Part shown: piece by piece, positions 1 to 7,501 of the stretch
How positions within the stretch are numbered: position 1 is the stretch's first letter
Layout of the letters: every line of letters begins with the position of its first letter
Source: Bacteroidota bacterium
GTDB lineage: Bacteria > Bacteroidota > Ignavibacteria > Tepidaquicellales > Tepidaquicellaceae
NCBI GenBank assembly: GCA_018266845.1
Contig: JAFDZO010000013.1
Span: forward strand, 1-64,000
DNA length: 64,000 nt
Reading direction: 5' to 3'
Notes under the pieces: generated by a model
Databases searched by the model: none
What the model was told of the DNA's origin: nothing
The model's input: the letters and a program-made list of their open reading frames with translations, nothing else
Position numbers and translations under genes: made by a program

Positions 1-67
1 TAGCTCAGCTGGTTAGAGCACTTCGCTTACACCGAAGGGGTCTGAGGTTCGAATCCTTAATCGCCCA
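1..67 (+). tRNA. tRNA-Val (anticodon UAC), 5' end cut by window edge
   Basis: The D arm, an anticodon stem-loop (CTTCG/CGAAG around loop CTTACAC, anticodon TAC at its centre) and the T arm with GGTTCGAATCC are visible. The 3' acceptor strand ATCGCCC with discriminator A ends at 67. The matching first seven bases (expected GGGCGAT) lie before the window, so position 1 is U8. The next bases are CGA, so CCA is not encoded. A terminator follows at once. Confidence 0.93.
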
Positions 68-69
68 CG

Positions 70-105
70 AAAAGCCTGATTACAAAAGTAGTCAGGCTTT
101 TTTAT
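70..105 (+). terminator. Rho-independent terminator after tRNA-Val
   Basis: A 14-bp stem (70-83 paired with 88-101, one G-T pair) with loop AAAA runs into a T tract. It sits 3 nt after the tRNA end and closes that transcript. Confidence 0.88.
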
Positions 106-214
106 TATAAAAGGTTTATATTTGATTTGAATTGTGTTAGTAACTGAATATTAATATCTTACGCACATTGGATGTCTCGAAAATTGGCGTTTTTCAGAAT
201 TTACCAAAAAATAT

Positions 215-1732
215 TTGAAGAAAACAATAATTCTTTCTCTTCTGCTCTTATCCCCGCTTTTTTACTCTAGTCAGAGTGTAGCGCAGACCACAGAAACCGT
301 AATTCAAAAAGCCACTGAACTTATTCAAAATGAAAGATATGAAGAAGCCCAGCTTTTATTGGAGAGATGCCACCGCCAAAATCCGAAAGATTTCAAAGTG
401 CTGAAAATGTACGCCGATGTTTCATATCTAAATAAGAAATACGGAGTATTTATGGATTTATATACTGAGGCTATGGAGATGAAGCCGAATAATTTTTCCT
501 TAAAATTTGAATATGGTAAAAAACTTTTTGATATTAATGAATATCAGACAGCGCTTACAGTACTTGATGAATACCTTATTAATGACCCGGATAATACCGA
601 AGCTCTTTTTATAAAAGCAAAAATTTCTAAATATAACGAAGACTATAAAGAAGCTAATACCTCACTATCAAAAATACTCTCAAAGGAGCCTTCTAACTTA
701 GAGGCGCGTGAGATGTATAATCAAATGCTTGAAGCGAAATCAAAATGGGCAAAGTTTAATGCTTCTTATGCTTATAATAGTCAGCCTATTGAATACTTTT
801 CTCCCGAATTATCAGCCGGAATGTATATTAATCCGCTTCTTTCTTTAAAGATTTCAGCCAAACCGGTACTATTCCAAAGGAAAAAAGAAGATAACGTTAC
901 TGTTTATATGCTTAAGCTTGAAAACCGTTCGTTTATTAAAAACTGGGGAGTCGGCATCAATTATTCGGCAGGCGGAATAATGTATCCTGATATTAATCTT
1001 GATGTATTGGGCAGATTGTCATTCGATAAATATGCCGAGCGGTATATTCTAATGGAAGCAGGCGGAGAGCGTAAGCCATACTTCAATTCGATTTTTAGTT
1101 TAGACTCGCCGCTTTTAGTGAATGCAATTTTCGGTAATCTTTTACTTATTACAAAAGAAAGCTGGAATGGAAAAGCATCGGTAGAATCAGATTTTTTCGA
1201 AGGGATTGAGAATCCGTTAACTACAATTGATTCCTATCTGCTTACTCCAAGATTAAAGGTAAAAGATTTTGATTTCAGAATAGGGTATGGAATTAACTTT
1301 GCAACGACTAAATACGACAAATTTTATTCTGATAAATCCGATGCAGAGATAATTGCGGGAAGAAGTTCGGAGCCTGTTTTTCTGGGATACTATTATCCTT
1401 ATTTTACTCCAAAAAATCAGTTTGTAAATAATGCTATATTGGGAATTGGTTATTCGCCCAATAAAGAAACAAATATAGGTTTAAGGATTGACTACGGTTT
1501 TATAGCAAATACTGAAAAACCTTACTATTTTAGAGAAACAAATCCTGTCGGAGCTGTTTATGTTTCAAAGGGATACAGGTATGTCAGTTATCATCCGATA
1601 GATGTTAGCTTTTCGCTGAAGTCATATTTAACTCCAAAGATTGTTGTGAATGTAGATTTTAATTACTCTGAAAATTTCTTTTATGTAGTAAGAAATTTGA
1701 ATTTAGGGCTTAAGGTAAATTTTTGGAAATAA
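215..1732 (+). CDS. Secreted TPR protein with C-terminal outer-membrane beta-barrel (YaiO-like)
   Basis: The 505-residue product starts at TTG (215), which gives a good signal peptide (MKK, then a leucine-rich stretch, cleavage near SVAQ). Residues about 25-170 form tetratricopeptide repeats (helix pairs with YEEA, YQTAL and YKEA boxes). From about 175 to the end there are alternating short aromatic strands (YAYNS, YSAGG, IGYGINF, LGIGYS) typical of an outer-membrane barrel, ending in NFWK. TPR plus barrel is the layout of YaiO/PgaA-type proteins, so a role in surface glycan handling or export is possible but unproven. It stands alone, about 110 nt after the tRNA terminator and 90 nt before livM. 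The 106-214 gap has no clear promoter by eye. Confidence 0.75.
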   Translation: MKKTIILSLLLLSPLFYSSQSVAQTTETVIQKATELIQNERYEEAQLLLERCHRQNPKDFKVLKMYADVSYLNKKYGVFMDLYTEAMEMKPNNFSLKFEYGKKLFDINEYQTALTVLDEYLINDPDNTEALFIKAKISKYNEDYKEANTSLSKILSKEPSNLEAREMYNQMLEAKSKWAKFNASYAYNSQPIEYFSPELSAGMYINPLLSLKISAKPVLFQRKKEDNVTVYMLKLENRSFIKNWGVGINYSAGGIMYPDINLDVLGRLSFDKYAERYILMEAGGERKPYFNSIFSLDSPLLVNAIFGNLLLITKESWNGKASVESDFFEGIENPLTTIDSYLLTPRLKVKDFDFRIGYGINFATTKYDKFYSDKSDAEIIAGRSSEPVFLGYYYPYFTPKNQFVNNAILGIGYSPNKETNIGLRIDYGFIANTEKPYYFRETNPVGAVYVSKGYRYVSYHPIDVSFSLKSYLTPKIVVNVDFNYSENFFYVVRNLNLGLKVNFWK

Positions 1733-1822
1733 TAATTTCGTAACTTGATTTTATTATTTAAACCTTCTTTTTAAACTTTTTAATTACCTCTATTATATAT
1801 ATTTTTCTCGTTTCAAACCTCA

Positions 1823-2845
1823 TTGCAAGTGAAGAGTAAGCTGCTTTTTCTTTCCTCATTAATCCTGATTTTTGTTATAAACCTCTTTGCAGGTTCTATA
1901 GACCCGTATTTTTATACAGTAATTATTTATATCGGGATTAACATAATTCTTGCAACAAGCTTAAATCTCATTAACGGCTATACTGGGCAGTTCTCGTTAG
2001 GTCATGCGGGATTTATGGCAATCGGCGGCTACCTTTCCATAGCGCTTTCAACATATTTCGCTCCATTTTTTCAGAATACATTCGGTACCGGAGTCTTCGG
2101 TGAGGCAATCACATTTATAATAGTATTGCTTGCCGGTGGAACTGCCGCGGCACTGGTCGGTCTGCTTGTCGGTGTGCCTTCATTGAGATTGAAAGGCGAT
2201 TATCTTGCAATTACAACTTTGGGCTTTGCGGAAATTATTAGAGTAGTAATTCAGAATATGGATGTCATCGGCGCATCACAGGGATTCAGAGGGGTTTATA
2301 TTTATAATAATGGAGTAAAAGCTCCGCAGATGGTTCAGGATTTGGGCGAGATGTCAAATATTTTTTATGCAGTGCCGAAATTTACAAATTTCTTCTGGAC
2401 ATTTTTGTTCGTAGCTATAATTATTTATTACGTTCATAATCTGATTAACTCCACATACGGAAGAGGATTTTTATCAGTAAAGGATGATGAAATTGCAGCA
2501 GAGTCTATGGGAATTAACACAACAAAGTTTAAAGTTTCTGCTTTTGTAAGCGGAGCGTTTTTTGCCGGTATAGCAGGTGTGCTGTACGGGCATTTTAATT
2601 TATATTTGAATCCCGAGGATTTTAATTTCTTAAAATCAGTTGAAATCGTTGTAATGGTTATTCTCGGCGGAATGGGCAGCATGATTGGAGTAATCATTGC
2701 CGCAGTGCTTTTAACAATATTGCCGGAATTTTTACGAAGCGTTTCAGAATACAGAATGATAATCTACGCATTGCTCTTAATAATAATGATGCTTACACGC
2801 CCGCAGGGATTATTCGGATTTAAAATAAAAAGAAAAAAATTATAA
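1823..2845 (+). CDS. livM: Branched-chain amino-acid ABC transporter permease LivM
   Basis: This 340-residue inner-membrane permease belongs to the LivM/BPD_transp_2 family and would form part of the channel of a high-affinity Leu/Ile/Val uptake system. It has about eight to ten hydrophobic segments, the family block GYTGQFSLGHAGF at 52-64, the RLKGDYLAITTLGFAEIIR block near 122-140 and LGGMGSMIG near 280. The start could be TTG 1823 or GTG 1829; neither has a strong ribosome site. It is followed by livG after 79 nt that contain a perfect hairpin. The partner permease LivH and a substrate-binding protein do not precede it, where they would often be, and are not in the window. A urea or amide transporter of the same family cannot be excluded. 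Confidence 0.9.
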   Translation: MQVKSKLLFLSSLILIFVINLFAGSIDPYFYTVIIYIGINIILATSLNLINGYTGQFSLGHAGFMAIGGYLSIALSTYFAPFFQNTFGTGVFGEAITFIIVLLAGGTAAALVGLLVGVPSLRLKGDYLAITTLGFAEIIRVVIQNMDVIGASQGFRGVYIYNNGVKAPQMVQDLGEMSNIFYAVPKFTNFFWTFLFVAIIIYYVHNLINSTYGRGFLSVKDDEIAAESMGINTTKFKVSAFVSGAFFAGIAGVLYGHFNLYLNPEDFNFLKSVEIVVMVILGGMGSMIGVIIAAVLLTILPEFLRSVSEYRMIIYALLLIIMMLTRPQGLFGFKIKRKKL

Positions 2846-2880
2846 TATCTCATTCCTAAGCTTATGTTAGGGAATGTTTG

Positions 2881-2906
2881 CGTAACGAAGCTGAAGCTTC
2901 GTTACG
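2881..2906. repeat. Perfect 11-bp palindrome between livM and livG
   Basis: CGTAACGAAGC (2881-2891), loop TGAA, then its exact reverse complement (2896-2906). No T tract follows, so it is not a standard terminator. In the livMG transcript it would be a stable tetraloop hairpin, suited to mRNA processing or stabilisation, or it may be a dispersed REP-like palindrome. Confidence 0.8.
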
Positions 2907-2924
2907 AGTACAAGGAAATTAAGT

Positions 2925-3695
2925 TTGAGTCTTTTACAGTTAAAAGATATTACTATGCGCTTCGGCGGTCTTACCTGCGTAGATAAAGTATCTACAGTAG
3001 TTGAGAACCACGAGCTTGTCGGAATGATTGGTCCTAACGGAGCAGGGAAGACAACGGTATTTAATATGATTACCGGAGTGTATGACCCAACTGAAGGCGA
3101 TATTGTTTTTAACGGAGAATCAATTGTACCTTATAAGCCATACGAAGTTTCGGCAAAAGGAATCAGCCGGACTTTTCAGAATATAAGATTGTTCAAATCG
3201 CTTTCGGTAAAAGATAACGTAAGAGTTTCTTTCATTAAAAATATTAAATCAAAATATTTTTCATCAATACTTCAGCTTGGAAAATTTTCAAGAGAAGAAA
3301 AAGAAATCGATAAAAGAATTGACGAGCTGCTTGAGATGTTTGACCTGCTTCATGAGAAAGATGAGTACGCTTCATCACTGCCTTATGGTGACCAGAGAAA
3401 GCTTGAAATTGTAAGAGCGCTGGCAACATCACCGAAACTGCTTTTGCTTGATGAGCCGGCAGCGGGAATGAATCCTACTGAAAAAGTTGATTTGATGAAT
3501 CTCATTAAAAAAATAAAAGAGCTTTTTGATATTTCGATTTTATTAATTGAACACGATATGAAAGTTGTGATGGGAGTATGTGAAAGAATTTTTGTGCTTG
3601 AATACGGAAAAAAAATTGCCGACGGCAAGCCGGAAGAAATAAGAAACGATGAAAAAGTAATACAGGCATATTTAGGAGACACGCACCATATCTAA
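2925..3695 (+). CDS. livG: Branched-chain amino-acid ABC transporter ATP-binding protein LivG
   Basis: A cytoplasmic ABC ATPase of 256 residues. The Walker A motif GPNGAGKTT is at about 36-44. The signature is the LivG-type variant (YGDQRKLEIVRAL instead of LSGGQ), and Walker B is LLLLDEPAAGMNP. The long insertion between Walker A and the signature (about residues 100-125) and the degenerate signature separate LivG from LivF. The start is TTG. The final codons THHI run directly into TAA at 3693-3695. Those three bases are also the first bases of the inverted-repeat element that follows, so the element appears to supply the stop codon. Confidence 0.93.
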   Translation: MSLLQLKDITMRFGGLTCVDKVSTVVENHELVGMIGPNGAGKTTVFNMITGVYDPTEGDIVFNGESIVPYKPYEVSAKGISRTFQNIRLFKSLSVKDNVRVSFIKNIKSKYFSSILQLGKFSREEKEIDKRIDELLEMFDLLHEKDEYASSLPYGDQRKLEIVRALATSPKLLLLDEPAAGMNPTEKVDLMNLIKKIKELFDISILLIEHDMKVVMGVCERIFVLEYGKKIADGKPEEIRNDEKVIQAYLGDTHHI

Positions 3696-4125
3696 TTTCA
3701 AATTTCAGATTTCAAATATCAAATTTAAATTTGAATCAGGAAGAATTAAAAGATAGGACAAAGAAATTTGGATTAAGGATTATAAAGCTTGTTGATTTTC
3801 TTCCAAATAGAAAAATTGGTGATGTAATCGGGCGGCAAATTTTAAGATCTGCAACCGGAGTTGGAGCAAATTATAGAGCAGCATGCAGAGCAAGATCTAA
3901 AGCAGAATTTATTTCGAAATTAAATATAGTACTTGAAGAGACAGATGAAACATTGTACTGGCTTGAGTTAATTGAGGAAAGCGGATTAATAAGCAAAGAA
4001 AAATTAGCTGACATAATTAGAGAAAATAAAGAATTAGTGGCTATCTTTATCGCAACCCTTAAAAGTTTGAAGAATAAATGACAGGGAAGAAAAATTTGAA
4101 ATCTGAAATTAGAAATTTGAAATTA
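3693..4125 (+). mobile_element. IVS-like element, copy 1: inverted repeats around a four-helix-bundle ORF
   Basis: Terminal inverted repeats TAATTTCAAATTT (3693-3705) and AAATTTGAAATTA (4113-4125) are exact reverse complements. Pairing continues: 3693-3706 with 4112-4125, then after a 7-nt bulge (4105-4111) 3707-3717 with 4094-4104. The only gene inside is the S23/IVP-type ORF. Copy 2 (4841-5283) has the same ends and layout while the outer flanks differ, so the repeats belong to the element. The layout matches the intervening sequences known from some bacterial 23S rRNA genes, but here it sits between two transporter genes. Whether it moves, and how, is not known from the sequence. Confidence 0.65.
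3731..4081 (+). CDS. Four-helix-bundle protein, S23/IVP family, copy 1
   Basis: A 116-residue all-helical protein of the family named after the ORF in 23S rRNA intervening sequences (also related to the Avd accessory protein of diversity-generating retroelements). Typical signs are ILRSATGVGANYRAACRARS near 38-57, EFISKLNIVLEE near 60-71 and the TLYWLELIEESG block near 74-86, with charged helices at both ends. The start is TTG, the same as in copy 2, and the first 22 nt of the two ORFs are identical. The two proteins are about three-quarters identical over their full length. The molecular function of the family is not established; basic surface patches and RNA/DNA association are known or proposed for relatives. 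It would be co-transcribed with livG and livF. Confidence 0.88.
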   Translation: MNQEELKDRTKKFGLRIIKLVDFLPNRKIGDVIGRQILRSATGVGANYRAACRARSKAEFISKLNIVLEETDETLYWLELIEESGLISKEKLADIIRENKELVAIFIATLKSLKNK

Positions 4126-4130
4126 AGCAG

Positions 4131-4838
4131 ATGTTAGAGATAAAAGACTTACAAATACATTACGGTTCGATAAAGGCAATCAGAGGCATAAATTTAAAAG
4201 TGCCTGACGGCTCGATAGTAACGCTTATCGGTTCAAACGGCGCAGGAAAAACTTCAACGCTACGCGCAATTTCGGGGATAATAAAAACCGCGGGCGGTTC
4301 TATTACTTATAATGGCGAGAACATCACAAATCTTCATCCTGAAAAAATTGTGAAGATGGGAATATGCCAGTCGCCCGAAGGAAGACTGATTTTTTCAAAT
4401 CTCACAGTTGAAGAAAATCTTCTCATGGGAGCATATACGAGAAAAGATAAGGAAGGCGTGAAGGATGATTTGGAATTTGTATTCTCTTTTTTTCCAAGAT
4501 TAAAAGAGAGGATCAAGCAGCTTGGCGGAACGTTAAGCGGCGGCGAGCAGCAGATGCTTGCAATTTCGCGCGCTCTGATGTCGAAGCCGAAAGTTCTTTT
4601 GCTTGATGAGCCGTCGCTCGGAATTGCTCCGTTATTAGTAAAAACAATTTTCGAAAAGATAGTTGCATTAAATCACTCAACAGGAATTACAATTTTATTG
4701 GTAGAGCAGAATGCAAACTTAGCTCTTTCTGTTGCAAACTATGGATATGTTTTAGAAACAGGTGAAATAATTTTAGAAGGCAAGGCAGATGAACTGGCAA
4801 AGAATGAAGAAGTAAGAAAAGCGTATTTGGGAGAATAA
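4131..4838 (+). CDS. livF: Branched-chain amino-acid ABC transporter ATP-binding protein LivF
   Basis: The second ABC ATPase of the Liv transporter, 235 residues, starting at ATG 4131 only 5 nt after the end of element copy 1. Walker A GSNGAGKTS is at about 34-42. The canonical signature LSGGEQQMLAISRAL, Walker B VLLLDEPSLGIAP and the switch-region LLVEQN are all present. Lengths and motifs fit LivF. It would pair with LivG as the heterodimeric motor. It is flanked on both sides by the IVS-like elements, so its segment of the operon mRNA would be bracketed by long hairpins. Confidence 0.93.
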   Translation: MLEIKDLQIHYGSIKAIRGINLKVPDGSIVTLIGSNGAGKTSTLRAISGIIKTAGGSITYNGENITNLHPEKIVKMGICQSPEGRLIFSNLTVEENLLMGAYTRKDKEGVKDDLEFVFSFFPRLKERIKQLGGTLSGGEQQMLAISRALMSKPKVLLLDEPSLGIAPLLVKTIFEKIVALNHSTGITILLVEQNANLALSVANYGYVLETGEIILEGKADELAKNEEVRKAYLGE

Positions 4839-4840
4839 CT

Positions 4841-5283
4841 TAATTTCAAATTTTAGATTTCAAATTTCAAATTTTTGAAACTATAAAATATTTTGAATCA
4901 GGAAGAATTAAAAGTAAGAACTAAAAAATATGCGTTAAAAATTATTAAATTAGTTGATAATCTTCCCGGATCCAAAATTGGTAATGTAATTGGAAATCAA
5001 ATTTTACGCTCAGCAACTTCAGTAGGCGCTAATTATCGTTCTGCTTGTCGAGGTAGATCAAAAGCAGAATTCATTTCAAAACTAAACATTGTATTAGAAG
5101 AAATAGATGAATGTTTATACTGGCTTGAATTAATAGAAGAAAGTGAACTCCTTAAAAAAGAAAAATTAGTTGAATTAATAGGGGAAACAAGGGAATTAAT
5201 TGCAATATTTTTTTCCACACTAAAGACTCTAAGAAATAAATCTTAACTTAAATTTGAAATTTGAAATTTAACATTTGAAATTA
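4841..5283 (+). mobile_element. IVS-like element, copy 2: inverted repeats around a four-helix-bundle ORF
   Basis: The left arm 4840-4874 pairs with the right arm 5250-5284 over 35 nt with two mismatches. The left ends of copies 1 and 2 align with only a few substitutions over about 34 nt, and the right ends at about 30 of 34. The only gene inside is the second S23/IVP-type ORF. It lies between the livF stop (4838) and the aminotransferase start (5289), filling the junction almost exactly. No convincing target-site duplication was found around either copy; the AT-rich flanks make one hard to judge. Confidence 0.66.
4893..5246 (+). CDS. Four-helix-bundle protein, S23/IVP family, copy 2
   Basis: A 117-residue paralogue of the protein at 3731, with the same TTG start and the same conserved core (ILRSATSVGANYRSACRGRS, EFISKLNIVLEE, CLYWLELIEESE). 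The differences are spread along the chain and mostly conservative (F/Y, R/K, V/I, D/E), and the frame is intact. This indicates two functional copies under protein-level selection rather than a fresh duplication. It sits inside its own inverted-repeat element. Function unknown; see copy 1. Confidence 0.88.
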   Translation: MNQEELKVRTKKYALKIIKLVDNLPGSKIGNVIGNQILRSATSVGANYRSACRGRSKAEFISKLNIVLEEIDECLYWLELIEESELLKKEKLVELIGETRELIAIFFSTLKTLRNKS

Positions 5284-5288
5284 AATAT

Positions 5289-6449
5289 ATGAACATTAAG
5301 TTAGCAGACAGAATGTCCAGACTCGGCACTGAAACAGCGTTCGAAGTTTTGGCAAAAGCAAAGAAGCTTGAGGCAGAAGGCAAAACAATCATCCATTTGG
5401 AAATCGGGCAGCCTGATTTTCCAACTCCTAAAAATATATGCGATGCGGCAATTGCATCTATAAAAGCCGGAGACCACGGCTACACTCCGTCTAACGGAAT
5501 TATTGAGCTGAGAAAAGTTATTGCAGATTATATAACACGCACACGCGGAGTTCAGCGTGATGCCGATGAAGTTGTTATGATGCCGGGCGCAAAGCCTGTT
5601 ATGTTTTATGCAATGCTTGCATTAGTGAATGAGGGCGATGAAGTGATTTATCCTAATCCCGGATTTCCGATTTACGAATCAATGATTAACTTCGTCGGTG
5701 GAAAAGCTGTTCCGCTAAAGCTGGAAGAGTCAAAGAATTTTTCGTTCGACGTAGAAGACTTAAAAAAGTTAATTACACCGAAGACAAAGTTAATTATAAT
5801 TAACACTCCGCAAAATCCTACAGGCGGAATTTTAACCGAAGACACTATCAGAAAAATTGCCGATGTTATAAAAGATACAGATATAATGGTATTAAGCGAT
5901 GAAATTTATTCGCGGTTGATTTTCACAGGAGAGCATTTTAGTATTACACAAATTCCGGGTATGCTTGAGCGTACAATTATACTTGAAGGATTTTCAAAAA
6001 CATATGCAATGACTGGATGGCGCGCAGGTTACGGAGTTATGCGAAAAGATTTAGCTGACCTTTTTTCAAAACTTATGACAAACAGCAATTCATGCACAAA
6101 TTACATGGTGCAAAAGGCATGTATCGAAGCTTATACCGGTCCGCAGGATGAAGTTGAAAAAATGAGAGAAGAATTTATGAGAAGAAGGGACGTTATTGTT
6201 GACGGATTAAATTCTATTCCCGGATTTTCATGCGTAGTGCCTGACGGGGCATTCTATGCCTTCCCGAACATTACAAAAACAGGTTTTGATTCCCGCAAGC
6301 TTTGCGACCACTTATTGTATAATGCAGGTGTTGCATGTTTATCGGGTACGGCATTTGGTGCATTCGGTGAAGGATATTTAAGATTCTCCTATGCAAATTC
6401 AACTGAAAATATTCAGGCAGCAATTAAAAAGATAAAGGAAGTGTTGTAA
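5289..6449 (+). CDS. Class I/II PLP-dependent aminotransferase (aspartate/aromatic type)
   Basis: 386 residues, fold-type I. The PLP lysine is K237 in EGFSKTYAMTGWRAGY; other landmarks are NTPQNPTGG near 175, the LSDEIYSRL aspartate/tyrosine block and the C-terminal LRFSYANS arginine motif that binds the substrate carboxylate. The sequence resembles the subgroup-I-gamma aspartate/alanine/aromatic aminotransferases; exact substrates cannot be read from sequence. It follows the liv operon after IVS-like copy 2, so it may take part in branched-chain amino-acid metabolism, but that rests on position only. The start is ATG, with no strong ribosome site. Confidence 0.9.
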   Translation: MNIKLADRMSRLGTETAFEVLAKAKKLEAEGKTIIHLEIGQPDFPTPKNICDAAIASIKAGDHGYTPSNGIIELRKVIADYITRTRGVQRDADEVVMMPGAKPVMFYAMLALVNEGDEVIYPNPGFPIYESMINFVGGKAVPLKLEESKNFSFDVEDLKKLITPKTKLIIINTPQNPTGGILTEDTIRKIADVIKDTDIMVLSDEIYSRLIFTGEHFSITQIPGMLERTIILEGFSKTYAMTGWRAGYGVMRKDLADLFSKLMTNSNSCTNYMVQKACIEAYTGPQDEVEKMREEFMRRRDVIVDGLNSIPGFSCVVPDGAFYAFPNITKTGFDSRKLCDHLLYNAGVACLSGTAFGAFGEGYLRFSYANSTENIQAAIKKIKEVL

Positions 6450-6536
6450 ATAATTACAATTTGCAAGTTTAGAAATGAGGTTTTAGGTTATAGTATCGAA
6501 ATCAAAATGAAAAAAATAATTAAATTAAATTCATAA

Positions 6537-6971
6537 ATGGAACAACAAGTAACACCTGAACAAGTCAAAGAAAAAATTCTGGAAATTTATAAGAGCAATG
6601 ACGCAATTTCAATTGCTTCCACAGGCGGAGAATATTCCCCATGGATATTAGGAGCATATTTTGCTTCAGACGGATTAACAATTTACTGTTTTCTTGAAAC
6701 AGCAGGGAAAACCTATAGGAATATTTTTTTAAATAAAAATATTGCAATTTCCATTAGCAAAAATGATGCAATGCAGGATTTTCTTCAGGGCAAAGGAACT
6801 ATTGAAATGCTTCCTAATGAAGATGATGAAAAAGTAAGAGGTATGATACTTGAAAAAATGCCGTGGTTTAAAACCTATACTCCCGTTGCTCCTTGTAAAA
6901 TAACTATCAATAAATTTTTTGTTACATCACTGCAGAACGGCTGGTTCCCTGCAAAAGTTTTGGAGCAATAA
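6537..6971 (+). CDS. Pyridoxamine-5'-phosphate-oxidase-like flavoprotein
   Basis: A small 144-residue protein with the split-barrel FMN-binding fold. Evidence is the N-terminal strand pattern (AISIASTG, PWILGAYFA, LTIYCFLE), the KTYRNIFLNKNIAISIS segment matching the family's core, and a C-terminal FFVTSLQNGWFPAKV strand. True PdxH proteins are longer (about 200 residues) and have a C-terminal RLSP-type motif that is absent here. It is therefore one of the many uncharacterised PNPOx-like proteins, whose cofactor may be FMN, F420 or heme. It is a stand-alone gene closed by the terminator at 7026. Confidence 0.75.
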   Translation: MEQQVTPEQVKEKILEIYKSNDAISIASTGGEYSPWILGAYFASDGLTIYCFLETAGKTYRNIFLNKNIAISISKNDAMQDFLQGKGTIEMLPNEDDEKVRGMILEKMPWFKTYTPVAPCKITINKFFVTSLQNGWFPAKVLEQ

Positions 6972-6979
6972 TTATATGT

Positions 6980-7002
6980 GTTACGATGTAGTGCTTCGTA
7001 AC
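6980..7002. repeat. Small palindrome (GTTACGA ... TCGTAAC)
   Basis: A 7-bp inverted repeat with a 9-nt loop. It shares the TTACGA/TCGTAA core with the perfect palindrome at 2881-2906, which may point to a short dispersed family. Two examples are too few to be sure. Confidence 0.4.
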
Positions 7003-7025
7003 CGGAACATAAATTCTCATAGCTA

Positions 7026-7070
7026 AAAAGCCATTATCTTGTAATTCTAAAGGTGATGGCTTCTTTTATT
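7026..7070 (+). terminator. Rho-independent terminator
   Basis: GCCATTATCTT (7030-7040) pairs with AAGGTGATGGC (7050-7060) with two G-T pairs, followed by TTCTTTTATTTT. It ends the flavoprotein transcript 55 nt after the stop codon. Confidence 0.82.
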
Positions 7071-7114
7071 TTATCACTTTTAAAAAGTAAAGAAAGTATT
7101 ACTTTTAGTCTCTT

Positions 7115-7492
7115 ATGAATCTTATAAAGCAAACTTTTTTACGGATAAGTATTTATGTAATTCTGGCAGGATTTCTTGTCGTCTTTGCGTGGTTTAAATT
7201 TTTTAAACCCGATTCTGTAGATGTTATAGAGGTTGGTGGTTCCAATGGAAGATATTATGTGAAGTTTAAAGAGTTTAACTCCAAATCTGATATTGAAATC
7301 AGAATTGTTAAGCTTCTAAATAAAGTTAATAATGATCAGATTTTAGTGTTTGAAGGAGGTTATAAGTTAAACGAAGGATGCGATATGAATATAAATTCAA
7401 TAGATGACTTGCTGAATAAAATTGATTACTATAATGAATCGCAAAACAGGTTAATGTTCATCAACAAAAAATGCTATTTAGAAAAGAACTGA
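7115..7492 (+). CDS. Small membrane-anchored hypothetical protein
   Basis: Not recognised. The 125-residue product has one N-terminal transmembrane segment (about residues 10-28, IYVILAGFLVVFAWF) followed by a soluble, probably periplasmic, alpha/beta domain with two cysteines near the C-terminus (C89 and C120 region). Codon use and the intact frame look normal. It lies 9 nt upstream of nadB and so may be co-transcribed with it, but nothing links it to NAD synthesis. Confidence 0.6.
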   Translation: MNLIKQTFLRISIYVILAGFLVVFAWFKFFKPDSVDVIEVGGSNGRYYVKFKEFNSKSDIEIRIVKLLNKVNNDQILVFEGGYKLNEGCDMNINSIDDLLNKIDYYNESQNRLMFINKKCYLEKN

Positions 7493-7501
7493 TATAATAA
7501 T

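Noticed and set aside
1-105. tRNA-Val end as an integration site of a genomic island
   Set aside because: No integrase, direct repeat of the tRNA 3' end or other mobile gene follows; the tRNA is simply cut by the window edge.
3693-5283. 23S rRNA intervening sequence with a hidden rRNA gene
   Set aside because: The flanks are livG, livF and the aminotransferase, all intact protein genes; no rRNA sequence is present.
3696-5284. AATTTCAAATTT repeats as a CRISPR array or simple microsatellite
   Set aside because: There are no regularly spaced spacers and no cas genes, and the repeats are arranged as matched inverted arms around one ORF in both copies, not as a random AT tract.
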